A stretch of 64,000 nucleotides of DNA. Origin: Kappaphycus alvarezii (taxonomy: Eukaryota > Rhodophyta > Florideophyceae > Gigartinales > Solieriaceae). The notes below the pieces were generated by a model, which saw nothing but the letters and a program-made list of their open reading frames with translations, did no database searches and was not told where the DNA came from. Made by a program: the position numbers and the translations under genes. The DNA lies in contig NADL03000018.1 in assembly GCA_002205965.3 (NCBI GenBank), positions 558,001-622,000 of the forward strand. The letters are read 5' to 3'. Each line of letters starts with the position of its first letter. The stretch's first letter is position 1. Shown one piece after another: positions 44,941-57,248 of the stretch.

Positions 44941-47900
44941 AGAATGTCAAATCCCACGGAGCATCACATGTCCACTGATATGCTACCCAGCCAGCCCAGC
45001 CGAGTGCTGCGTCCGCGCTAGCTAGGGGCATGTGGAGGTCGAGAGAGGGGCCACTAAATATTTTTAATTAATTTTTATTCAAATTTTAAACAACTTTTTA
45101 CAAAAACCGCCGGGAGATTGCTTGAAAAAAAAAAAATCAAAACTAAATATGACCACACTACACTACCCGCCAAACCAAAAAGGAAAACCCACATGGCGGG
45201 TGTCAATGGGGAAACATGTTACCTCGCGGTTACTGCAACCGCCAACGCAGTCCTGCCAAGCCTGCACTACTTTTTCAAATATGAATCCTCGTGTACAGTA
45301 GAGTGGCCAGCTGGGTTTCGAAATCAGCAATATCCGCTCTACTGTATGTACTCTACTGTATGCACAAAATGCTCGAGGGGAGAGGGGCCGACGCTACTGT
45401 TCTGTTGGTTGACCATCCAGGAGCTCAAGTGCTCCAGGTGCACAGAAGGACCATATCTGGTGTTGGCACAATCTGCAGCGCTGGAGGGGAATGACGAAAA
45501 TGGCCAGAGATGGCCACGGCGATGGCCACCAGCACTTGATGGTTCTCCTGGTGCCCTCCATGCCCCTTGGCCTCTAGAAGGACACGGGAGATAATGGTTT
45601 GGTGTATTTTCCGTCGTGTACTTTGTGTACAGTAGAAACGCCTAGAAACCACGCAGTCACGGCGGGAAATGGCAATCTAATAGAAACCACGTAATAACAT
45701 AAAGATACAGTCAGTTGCTCCATTTTATTAACATGTCGGGTATGTTGCTAAATAACAACAAAATATACAAAAAAACTTTCCGCTAGCTTCAGCATGGAAC
45801 GCTCCACTCAGTTGTACATGGTCAAAAGCTGGCGATATTGTGAATAGGCATATATTTCCGCTTCTTACATCTCACTGACCGTCAGGATCCATAACAACAA
45901 TGTAATTATTCAAATGAGCTCGTACAAATCGTTGGTGATTGTGTTTATGAAACTCTTGTCGTTTTTGCTACCAATGGTGCATGCTTGCGGAAGTCCTTCG
46001 GCTGTCTGTCTGTCGAGATAGCGAGCACGGAAATATCTTTCTCTGCTTCCTCAGCATGTTTTGCATCGCTGGGGACGTGTCAAGTTGAAACAAATCCGAA
46101 TTAAGCGCCAAGTTTACAGTAAGCACAACTTTTTATTGCAAAAATTATAGATGACTGCTCTTCTTTTTCGTCGTGTAAGCCATTTTTTTTTTCATATCCT
46201 GGTGTGGTTGCCTTGCCGTCGAATAAACAGACAGCTACCTCTTTCCTATTAATTCATTTAACAAATATCCGACCTCACCTCCCACATCTCAACCTGACCT
46301 GGGACCTTGGGACCTTGGAGCAAAGACAGTTTAGCTACTGCATTTTTCTAACTTTTTTTAAGAATATCAAGGAGAGCAAGGAATGTGTAGACTTGTGCAC
46401 CAGTATTTTAGGTCATACTCACGTGCTCTTGCTCGAGTGTATGGTCCCCTTGGCCGAGGGGGGGGGGACCTCCACTACGCCGTTTTGCTTGAAAGCATAT
46501 TGATTTGAATCTGTACAGTACGGAACGGTGCAGGACAGCACAGTATTGTACAATAGAGTAACCTCCTGTCCAGGACATAGTGTACAGTACTATGCTCGGC
46601 CTCCAACGATAGATGCGTTTTGTGCACAGTTCAGTACTGTACAGGGCTGCCCAGTGGTCGCTTTGGACAAAGGACACCGGAATGACATTCACCAATTGTA
46701 CTGTACTGTACACTAGTACTGAATCTCCCGCTTGCCAGCCATTTCATGCCCCTTCGATACACACACACACAGTCATAATATTTCGAAAGCTTACATCCAT
46801 TACAGTTTGGTATGTTTGATGTCTCTGTTTTCTGCCACGCCATTATCCCCGTGATCCCGTATTGTCCGCACCAAATTAGAGCTGCACTACTACAGTGCAC
46901 TAAGTACAGTACCAGTACGGTATCACCTAATTTAACCCCTCCTCCCCATCTTCACCTACAGAAATTCTCTACTGTACTTCGGTCTGCCATTGACAAAAAA
47001 AAAATCATCTTGCACTGTCGCCGTCAGCCTTTGTCTTGAAACAACAAACAAGCCCACTTGTCCCTTATTTTATTCACTTTTTCCGTCCCTTATCCTCGCC
47101 AACACACCAGCCCATGCCTGACACAACCCGCCGACCCTTGCTCAAGTACACCAAACTTGCGCAACCAACAATGTACCACGTCACAATCGTGTGTCCCTCT
47201 CCTTTCTCCCCCAAATTGACTGCCACGGCCTCACACAACCAACTCATTACAGACCCTCAAACACATCACTTCCCGCCTATTTCCGCCCCCTCCCTCCGAT
47301 ACATTTACAAATTCCAAGCCACCACCTACACTTTTCCATTCTCTCGATATCGGCCCAGCACTAGCAACGTTCCCCGCATGACCTGCCTTGCTACGCCCTC
47401 CCCCCCGCAGTCCTGCATTGCTCGTCCCTCGCTTCGAAACCCTCCTACTCAAACATACCCAATCCTACAACTGCCACAGTAACCGCCCCATTGCAACTCC
47501 CATCTCGCCCATCAAATTCTTCAACCCCCTTACCCACACAGTCTCAACAGTCTCACCACTTACAATACCCGTTCGAAAATTCTCTTCCCAACGGCCCCCA
47601 ATCTCCCAGTTCCACGCTTCCCTCACTTAATAAAACACGAATACATCTCACCCCCTTTCGCCGCACAAACTCACACTGCCTGTCACGCCCCCTCCCCCAT
47701 TCCATCCGTTTCAACGTCCAGCCTCTTACCCCATCCACGTTCCCCCCCCGTGCCACCACCATTCTGCCAACTCACAACCCACGTCACCCTCCAGCCTCAC
47801 ATTCCTACCACCTACATACCTCCCTACACCCACCTCACTGCCCTCTTGATCTCATATCACCATTATCACAACATAGCCCGCGAGCTCAACTTTGGGACCA

Positions 47901-50300
47901 TTTCACGAGATGCACTCACATGCCAGCTGTTTGTCGCCGTACACCCGCCTGCACTGACCCCTGTTTCGTGTCGCCTCATACCGGCTTGCCGCGTGTTTCA
48001 AACACTGACGGCTCCCAACCGACATTCTGTGCTCAGCGAATCCCTGGGCCGCTGCGCACGAGCCTTTCAAAAATTACATCCAAAGCCGAGCCTTGGCTTG
48101 CTGCGACTTGCTGTGCGCTCATTCTCCGGTGTTCACATCCTTCTGTACTGTACAGTACTGTACTGTACTTGCGTATGTACAGTAAGCTGTTGCTCTGTTG
48201 TAGCCAAACGGTTGTTGCGATCGGTATCTCTGCCAGATCTCGTGGCCGTGGGGCCTGATCCTGCTCATGTTTATTTTTTTTGAAGAAAATTGCGCGATTG
48301 AGAGTTTTAAAGCCTCCTGACATAACCGAGGGGTGGGGAGCATTTTTTTTGAGCCTTTCAATTGCATGTTGTACCCTTTGGTCCAAGTCAACAAAAAGGA
48401 ATAAACAATCATACATTTTCGTCAAGTGCTTCAACATTTACCATCATCATACTCATGTTTGCCAATTTGCACAAGGGGGCTAACCAAAATGTTGGAAAGG
48501 TCAGCCAAAGGGTTAATCCCTCACATTCCGCTTTCTTGACACGTGGAACAACATCTACTCCATCACGTTATCCATCGCCGTCATTATTAGTTTCAGTCAT
48601 TTCACACTTGCTGTATGACAACCCCACCTTTGACCTCATTCGTCCAACGACCTGGCCTCGCCTCTTGTGCCGTATGTGTGCGGTGAAAAACCCGCCACAC
48701 CGTCGCAAATCAAACTCTGACAAAGTGCGGCCTTTCGCTCCAAGGCTGTTGAAACCGGTGCTCAAGCAACATTTTGCCGCAATATAGTTTAAACTTTCGT
48801 AATCACACCCCGTCCCGACCCAATTCCAGCTTTTTGTCCAACAGTCCTGCCGTGAAGTGGCATATGCAGCCGAGGAAATAAGGCTGAAAGCCGTGTAGCT
48901 GCTACAAACGAGCCACAGGCCACAATCGCACTGGAAGCAGTTTAGTTTGCTCGCGGAAATCCGCGGCTATACACGACAGTGTATTCTGCATACGCAATTT
49001 TTGACAAATCACGTTCCTGTAAGGTTAACTGTTGTCCAGGCGTGCTGAAACTTAGGGCTCTCGTTGAAGCTTATGTCAGTCGGTCTGGTTGGCAATATGG
49101 ATCTTGGCGTCAGTGGCGGAACAAGGAGTACTACTGGCCCGTATGCATTTGCAACTGAAAATTCCTATTTTAGTAAGTCTAGGTCGGTATGTTGGCTTAG
49201 ACAAAAGCTCCAATTGCACCCGACAGGATTGGACGCTAAGCTCTTGGCAAGTGGCACACAAGCAACGGGAGCCGTTGCAGCAATGGACCATTTAGTACAC
49301 CACTGTACAAAAAGTTGGCTTACTGTACCCTGTCAAGACAGATCTGGCCATTGTACTGTACTGCACTGCATTGTACAGAAGCGCAGTGCGACCACCCCTA
49401 TGAAATAAAAGAAGGAAAATTGACAATAAATGCACATCTCCAACTGCTTTGCCGAAAACACTGTACAGAAATACAAATTACAGTAAGCAAGTAAATTTTA
49501 ACTGATAATACTATTTCCAAGTCCAAAGGGTTATACTGTACTGAACTGTACTGGTCAGCAAATGATTGGAAACGTGGCAGGGCACTATTGATTACGAATG
49601 ACGTATATTTAGATAGCGAGTGGGAAATATAGGCTGTGCCTTCCGAGTGGTTCTATATCATACAATGCGGTATCTGAACGACCACAATCCTCAAATCTCG
49701 ACCGATATGTTGACAATTGTTTCAAAACCTAAAACTCGTGCTTAACTGCCCAATGCAAATCGCGATCCGCAGACAGGAATCCGGATGATCGGTACCAGAG
49801 CCATTCGCGCCAATGCACGTTTCCCGCCAATTATTTGCTACGAAAACGCAAGGATTTCTAGCATGGACCTTTAACACACGAGTCTAGCACTTTGCATTTT
49901 CTAGAAATAAAACACGGAAACGGGTCGACGAGCGATTGCGATTAAACCACGCTTCTGCAAGAATTTCGTATCTGCTTATCTGTAACGAGCTACATGTGGG
50001 CATCAATAATACACACCTACCCAACCTTTCAACCCCTAAAACCCCTTAGCGGCCCAACAGCCGAAACACAAGAACCGGCAGAGACCTTATGACAGGAAGC
50101 GGACCGGGCGCGGGGACTAATGGAGTTAGACATCTTGGTAGGCTCTAGTTTCCAACGCGTTCGAAAAGCAACTACTCCCCCCCACAAGAGAGGTTTGTTG
50201 GGTGCCGATAGAAAATTAAAACGGTTGCAGCTAGATCGCAGCGAAGTTAGCACACCTCTATGTTAACGTGCTCTACGACGCAGAATGTAAAAATAACTTC
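44941..50300. other. intergenic region with many GTAC motifs, no recognised gene
   Basis: GTAC palindromes occur at 45293-45355, 46512-46545, 46633-46643, 46697-46712, 46893-46921, 48143-48183, 49353-49378 and 49535-49551. 47040-47830 is C-rich on the plus strand like the leaders of known genes and could precede an unrecognised plus-strand gene, but the frames there (148 to 255 codons) are proline/serine/threonine-rich without a domain. Confidence 0.45.
48143..48169. repeat. TACTG array
   Basis: CTGTACTGTACAGTACTGTACTGTACTT-like run, palindromic in its first half. Confidence 0.85.
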
Positions 50301-52500
50301 CAAATTCGAGCTCGGCACACCAACCAAATTGCAGTAATCGCACAAATGGAAAATGTGGTATCGATACGGTACCGGAAATCCGATTATGAGACCCTCTTTT
50401 GTCCATAAAAAAAGAGAAAACTTCTCATCTGAAGCAAATGTATGCGAAACGTATTCTTTCTATGTACGGAATTATACAAGAAGATGATTTTACTCATTAC
50501 TTATCGAGCGTAAGGGGACAAAGCAAGGCTACCAGGCGGAAGAAACTTGATTACGACAGGGAGCACTTTCACCACATTGGAAATAAGCTCAGTCCGTGCT
50601 GGTACTTGATCGTCCTCTACTCTCTCTAGCACCTCTCTGCACCGTTTGGTCATATTTTGGACCTAATCATAACGTAAATCACGCCCCAACCGACCCCACA
50701 CTGCGAGAATTCACGTCTTCTGGTCGGCGACAGACTCAAACTACCTCCTATTGGCATCATCCTGTTAAAAAGGAACCAACGGATGTTCTGCATCGAGTTC
50801 AGGTCTCGGGACGTTGCAGTCTAGATCATGGCGTTAATATCCCCAGATTTTAAAATTAAATGAAATGCGCAGATCCAAAATAGACAATTCAAAATAAATG
50901 ATTAATAAAATTATCTGAATAGGACTGACAACAATAATAAAAAACCAATATTTATTGATAGCTGATCGACGCGTATACAGTCCTAGGGCCGAGGCATGCT
51001 AAAAATTCCCAACAGCCTAAGGCCATTTATACTGTAGATCAGAGTAGCAAAACTGCAGAGATGATTCCGACAGTATATACTTTGTGTAGACCAAATTCAT
51101 GCTCAATAATAAATATAGAATAATTTTGTAGGTGGCCATTAATCCAAATAACAATTTGCTGGCATAATAATTTAAGTAATTATAACCTGCAGAATTTAAA
51201 AAATAACTGACGGACACAAGAATTGCTTCACGTGTAAAACATTATAGAACATGGGCCAGTGAAAACAGATAAAAATATTTTCAATGATTCACACAAATAA
51301 AATTTGTGGGCCTCTGATAAAATATTGTTCCAAAATTATTCATCACTGTATTCGATATTGAAAACGAATTAAATAGTTTTCCAATAATTGTAAAAATAGT
51401 ATTTCAATTTTCAAATAGATGATAATAACTATTGTATCACGTTAGCTTTACTTATAGTGGCGTTATCTTGCTGAAACTGTCAATTTCGCCCAAACGAAAA
51501 AGTCACAAACGATAGCAAATATCTCTCTAATATGGCGCAATGCTCTTATGCGTTCTACTTGTCATTAAAAAGCAATTTCAGAGTATCAAATATCACAAAA
51601 TGCAGCCAAAACCAATACCCACCCCATTCTGACTACGCGAGAGGATCGCTTCCTCGGCATGAAGGTCAAGTCAATAAAACTGAAAACGTCTAGATACATC
51701 TAGATTACACCATTAATCAGAAAATAAAATACAAAACACACTGTTTCAATAATTATCTGTGTCTTTTCCCAGTCTAATCCAGAAGAACTTAACTATGATT
51801 TGGCGATAATGGCAGAGGTCATCTAAGCTTCTTAAACAGTAATTTGGGCGCCAAAAGAGTAAATGAAATATGCAGCGATCTGTTTCCGTCAGAAGATGTC
51901 ACTTTAAAGTTTGGCTGGGATTATAGGCCATTTAGATGCCTCACGGAAAAAAATTAAGAATCGATTAATTCCCTGCTTTTGAGTTATTTAAAATTTAATT
52001 TTTTCATTGCTCTTGATACATAATTTAACCGAAGAGCAAGATCGATTAATCCTTTCTAAAATCTATGTGATCGACACTTTGAGCTTATTTAGCTCAATAA
52101 TACCTTTAGTTTCTCTCCCGTTAAAACTGATTTGAGACAAAATTTATATCTTTTATAAGATCTTTTAGATTTAAAAAAGCCTTACCAGTACTTTTGAATA
52201 CAAAAAAGGCGCAAAAGCGCAATGTCCTCGAGTATCGAGCAACTGTCGTGATCGGTTTCCCTCTTTCTGGTACCCTTTACCGAAAACAGATTGTGAAAAT
52301 AAATATCTAGTGGTCATGAAAGGTTGCCTTTTTCTATGAATTATGAGAAGAAAATGGTTGTTAGAATTCCATAATAATTGGTGTATTTATTTGACTTTTA
52401 TTACCAAAAAGGTGGGTTCTCGTAATTGTATCTCCGAAAATTATAAAATCATTACTTACTTTGACCCATATACAGCCTTTCGCATCATATAGGTAATTTA

Positions 52501-52538
52501 GGGGATATTTCAATGTATGGAAGATGTGGTCAGTTGTA
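52501..52538 (+). repeat. dispersed GGGG...CAGTTGT repeat, copy E
   Basis: GGGGATATTTCAATGTATGG followed by AAGATGTGGTCAGTTGTA; shorter than copies A-D but sharing the middle and end. Preceded by TTTA. Confidence 0.6.
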
Positions 52539-52868
52539 TCTAAGGTGCTAGCGCGTTGTGGGACAAGTCTTCACATCATATAGATAACTTTAATTCCATA
52601 AATTTGCTTTTCTCAGATGGAGATATATATAATTATATATACATATAATGAATTTTGGGCCATTCTGGCCCTTTTGAATATTTTACGCTACAACACATGA
52701 AGAAAATTTTCAGTCTGATTGTGCGCGGGGTTTCGTGAAGTAAATACAACCTTTTCTACAGACGCAGCTAAACCTTAATTAGCTTTCCCCTCTCCTCTAC
52801 GGCTGTTTCCCAATTTATCTGGTCTAAAGCTTCTAAATTTTCGCTGAACTCCAACCGTTTCCAGGAAT

Positions 52869-53192
52869 TCAATCCGTCATATGAATTTCCTTTAATTCCA
52901 TATATAGCCTGTTCTCCATCTGTGTTCCTACTTCGGTGTAAAAGGTGTACAAAAAAGAATCAGTTAGAGAAGAAGATGATAACGCCATGACAAGGAGCCG
53001 CCTTTTTACCTGGCGGCCAGGGTACCATGGATAATTCTTTTCCAAGGCATTATATTCGGTATGCATGAATTGTACTAAGTAGTTTGACACGGTCCAGCTG
53101 GAATAGTCGTAACTTCCACCAAGACGCTTAAAAAACTCTCTACCCCCGCTTTCACCTAATGCATAGAAGCAAAAATAACTTTCATAGTTCAT
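52869..53192 (-). pseudogene. possible transposase N-terminal fragment
   Basis: A 107-codon frame, unusually long for this AT-rich stretch, reads GESGGREFFKRLGGSYDYSS and, later, YNALEKNYPWYPGRQVKRR. A helical segment followed by a WYP motif and basic residues resembles the region before the catalytic domain of Harbinger-type transposases (FRRLG...EYL...P). The catalytic part is not found downstream. It is on the opposite strand to the clear DDE remnant at 56345, so they are separate copies. The assignment is tentative. Confidence 0.3.
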
Positions 53193-56100
53193 AACTTACT
53201 TCCACGAAAAGTAACGTATCTTTTTTATTTCATATACCGGCGCGACCGTTAACGGGTTTGAGAGCTCCTCGAAAAAAAATAAATCCATCTGTATCATGTC
53301 TCATTTCACATTCTGTTTCAAATTAAAGTGACGTTAGGGTATCATTCATCTTCACTTTGATACTCTTCAGTAATTACCCACCACAAATTGACAACCTGTA
53401 GTATATTTATATATTATTGATCTTAAATCCGCGCCCAAAGGCAATCTATTTGTCGTATGTAACCAAAATCAGCGCTTTTCCACATTTCTGAAGGGTTGAG
53501 TTAAGAACTCTTAGCAGAGATAAGCACCACAAAGTTTCGGCAGTTTTGCTGCGTTCATTACTACAGGATATTCAATACATCATCAATGCAGTCGAATATT
53601 TTCAAGGTAAAATGTGTCAGTGCTGATTATGCAACGAAGCCTTATTCTTCAGACATGAAATTGTGCTTTCTAGAGAATATTCAAAAAATAGTTATGAAAT
53701 TACTTGAAATTTAACGCTTCTATTACGAAAAGAGGAAAATGGGGATCGTTTAGTACGATTGTTGCTGAAGTTGGGAATCATTTGAATTTGCATTCAAATC
53801 CTTCTGCATAATACAAGTACAATATGCTGAGTATTTTGAACTACTAAAAAGTAATTCTTATCTAGGTCCAAAAAAGGGCAACATGAAAAGAAATCATCAA
53901 CGTAGCTTTCGTGATGCAGAACGAAACCCGAATTGGTGTATTGGTCCAATTCCGGCCACTTAAAACGATCGTATCACCTCCTCGATATGGAAGGATACAT
54001 TGGGGTGAAAATCTCCCAATGGGGAGATTAGAACGGTAAAGAGACTGTTCATTCAGTTTAAACGACTATAAAGCCTTGTTATTTACAAAAAAGAATGGTT
54101 CTCAAGTAGAGCCAGATGAGGTTTTCGAACGGTAAAGATTTTTTTCTGACAACATCCCTTAAACTTCGTTCACAAATAGAAAATTTTGAACATTTCAGAT
54201 CCGTCCATGTCATAATTTTCCTGACGTCACTTATTTGGATTTAGCACTCAAAATAGCCTTAAATAGCCCAAATGCAAATGAGATTCTTCATGTTTGTCAT
54301 CATTTGCTATAAATAATCATTTGGGATCTTAGTCTCAACTATTCAGCCAAAGTAGTAGGAATATTGTTGAATGTAGTCGAATAAATATCGACCAATCATG
54401 AGCATGGATAATATAGGGCTGTAGTAGAAAATGTTTTTTGCTTCGCATGCATATTTGGTTCATAAGGACGGTTTTTTTTGCGAAAGGTGCGAGAGCTGAG
54501 GTTACTACATGTTTTTCATGTTCTGGTACAAGATCGATACTTGCATTTTCGAAGTTGTCCTTATTTGATTTACGGACGCCTACAGCGAAAATTTCCGTTT
54601 CATCTAACATTGCACATATATGAATCCTCCATTGATAAAATTTAAATGTAAGACAAATTATTCGAGACCACCACCAATACATAAGCCTCGAAGTGACCTC
54701 AACCCCTCTACTCCCTCTATCTACCAATCACTAAGCACCAACCGTGAAAATCCGTAGCTCCCCTATTGAAAGCAAGAGATCAACCACCCCTACAGTACTA
54801 CTGTAATTTACCTCTCAACAACCCCTCACCTTCTATCACCTTTTTGTGACAAACTTCATAACTCTATTAAATCTTGATTCAACCAACGTCTCTTTCCCAA
54901 TACATTACTCACCACTTTCCGCTGAAGCTGCACCTACCAGGATGCCATCTCAACTTATACGTTGATTACAATACATTATTCTCCGAGAATGAGCGAAATA
55001 TGTGTTTTCTTCAAGAATAGGGTACTTTTGTTGCTAAATTAGATCATGTTGGCTGATAATCACATAGGATCCCGTGAAAGGAGTCAATTTAGAGTTTAAA
55101 GCTTTAAATAACTTTTCTGCGGCGTTAATTTCACCAGAATGTGAAAGAATACAGCAATATACGTGTAAGATAATTTATGACTAATTAAAAGGGATAGTAT
55201 TCAAGAATAAACGAGCGTTGAAACGCAACGAGGCGCATTCCGGTGTCATTAAAATAAGGACTGAGCGTGAAGAGCTCCTAGACTAACTCTTGTAGTCTAT
55301 CGATGAAATTGAAGAGAGTCGCCGATACTAACGTGATAAGAGCACTGAAATAATTCGACATTTGAAATAAGCGTATAAAAAATGGGTAATCTTTCAATTG
55401 ACCGTACCATGGCAGCAATCAAAGAAATACTGAAAAAAGGAATGGAATTTTTTGACGCTCATATTATAAGTCTGCGATTATGAGAAACTCGACCACTTGA
55501 TAGTGAAACCCATCTAAAGAGCAATTTTTAGCACGTTAAGAAATAATTTAAATTAGATGGATAAAAATGAGTTCGAGAAGATGAAAGAAGCTCTGAATGA
55601 TGAGAATAAAAATCCCCGGGACGATCTTTATTTATAAAAATCACAGCTTCCATATTTTGGCATACCAGTCAAATTAAAAAGGATAGGTCAAACAACAAAT
55701 TAAAACATCGCTTTTTGACCTCTCGATTAAAGGAAAATGTGGGAATAAATTACGGAACAATAGTAAATTACAAACAAGATTGATGTAAGTATGTACCAAA
55801 AATCAAAAAAAGATATGCACTTAAAAATGCTGCGCAGGTTCAAATACGACAAAAAAGCGCGCCATTTTTTGAACGCATCCTTTGCTGGATCACCCGGTCA
55901 CTCACTAAAAAGTACAAACCGCGCAATCGCTTTACCAGTCCACCCCACAATCTGAAAAATATCGAAGGCCCTATTCTCTCATTAAAATCATCCCTGATCT
56001 ACCCAGACCAAAATCCCACCTATACATCACTTGCAGGTTCACACAGGAAAAAATACACAGAAAAAGATTCCCAGCGTTGCATGTACACTGTTCACAGCTA

Positions 56101-56344
56101 CAATACTAGCAGGGGGTTGCTGCTTCTCGTCGAGGTCTGCGCTGGGCGCGAAGCAGACCTCATCACCTATGCACCCCATGACGATGTCTCGTCTGACACC
56201 GAATATTCCAGCGATTACCCCCCTTTGATCGTTTATACGAAGAAAGGGGCGAATGGAACATTAAAAAAATGAAAATTTTGGACTCAGTGCAGTTTTTGCA
56301 ATTTATAACACGTTTTCGGAGTTTGTTGCAACTAATTACAATGT

Positions 56345-57248
56345 CGGAAAAATCAAAAAGTCTTCTTTGAGTGGAAAAGATGCTTCTTTAGTTCTGTTGG
56401 TGGTTCTACAACATGAAAGAGCTTGGTATTAATTTGCCAAAATGTTCGGAATGAAAGCTCCCACTTTTGAGATTTTAATTAATAGCATTGTTAATCTAGT
56501 TAAGGAGCCAAAATTTCAAGCCGCAGTGAAAATATTAGAGAAACAATAAACTATGAAAACGTTGCAGTCGAAACGATAACTATTCTAAAACGTATCATTG
56601 TGCCCGGTACGCTACAGATCTCACATTTCAGCAGTCTTTTAGACCCAGTGCAAGCTTAGAAGGTGAGAAATATTTCTCAGTTCAACATAAGCTTTACGGT
56701 AACAGAGTAGTAGTATCCGTACTGCCGAATGCTTTAGTTGTTGGCTGTCCAGATCAATGCCCATGCAGCGTTTCAGAAATTGTTATGTTCAGGAAAACGC
56801 GAATTTCATGCTGAGGAAACTACCAAGCTGGGGTATGAAAGTGAAGAGAGTATGGACGTGGGGGAGCAGTGTACTGACTACCCAGACAACTGGGCGATAC
56901 TCGCCGACAAAGGATATCAGGGTTCTAGGGAAATATTGAGTGTGGTACATCCTAAGAAGAAACCAGCGAATGGGGATCTTCAGGTCCGATGAGCAACGAA
57001 ACCATAGAATCTTATCGGACCAAGTAGTCACGGAGAATTTTTTGGAAGCTGTGTGGCTGATGGAACGTTGTTTGCGAAATTGGAGGTGGAGCGAGAAAAA
57101 TTATGGAATTTATTTCCGTTTATGCGTGGCGCTGACAAATTTACACGTTCGCTGGAGCCCGATTCGAGGGAATGACCTAGACCGCTATCACCGCATACAT
57201 GCGCGTACATACGAGATCAACGTGGCCGCTACCTGTGAGCGCAATTGA
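56345..57248 (+). pseudogene. PIF/Harbinger-type (DDE_Tnp_4-like) transposase remnant
   Basis: Pieces in order on the plus strand: GKDASLVLLVVLQHERAWY and FGMKAPTFEILINS (56380-56500); YATDLTFQQSFRPSASLEG and KYFSVQHKLYGNRVVVSVLP (56608-56730); WAILADKGYQGSREIL and VVHPKKKPANG (56890-56980); DEQRNHRILSDQVVTENF, then WRWSEKNYGIYFRLCVALTN (56990-57140). These match the DDE endonuclease domain; the three acids are represented by ATD, LADKG and VTENF. Several frame changes and stops break it. No terminal repeats or target duplication were found around it. The family call is good, the copy is dead. Confidence 0.82.

Larger units (their letters stand above)
50301..56280. other. AT-rich decayed DNA
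   Basis: Composition drops sharply to AT-rich from about 50.8 kb. A 76-codon plus frame at 50399-50629 and an 85-codon frame at 50596-50853 overlap and may be pieces of one former gene or transposon, not recognised. A weak transposase-like fragment is at 52869. Otherwise nothing coding is seen. Confidence 0.45.

Noticed and set aside
47491-48283. Frames of 177 and 255 codons
   Set aside because: Low-complexity P/S/T/H composition in a C-rich tract, overlapping frames, and passage through a GTAC array; a real gene is possible but not supported.
54335-54727. 130-codon minus-strand frame in AT-rich DNA
   Set aside because: No recognisable motif and unusual composition (W, I, F, H-rich); probably chance.
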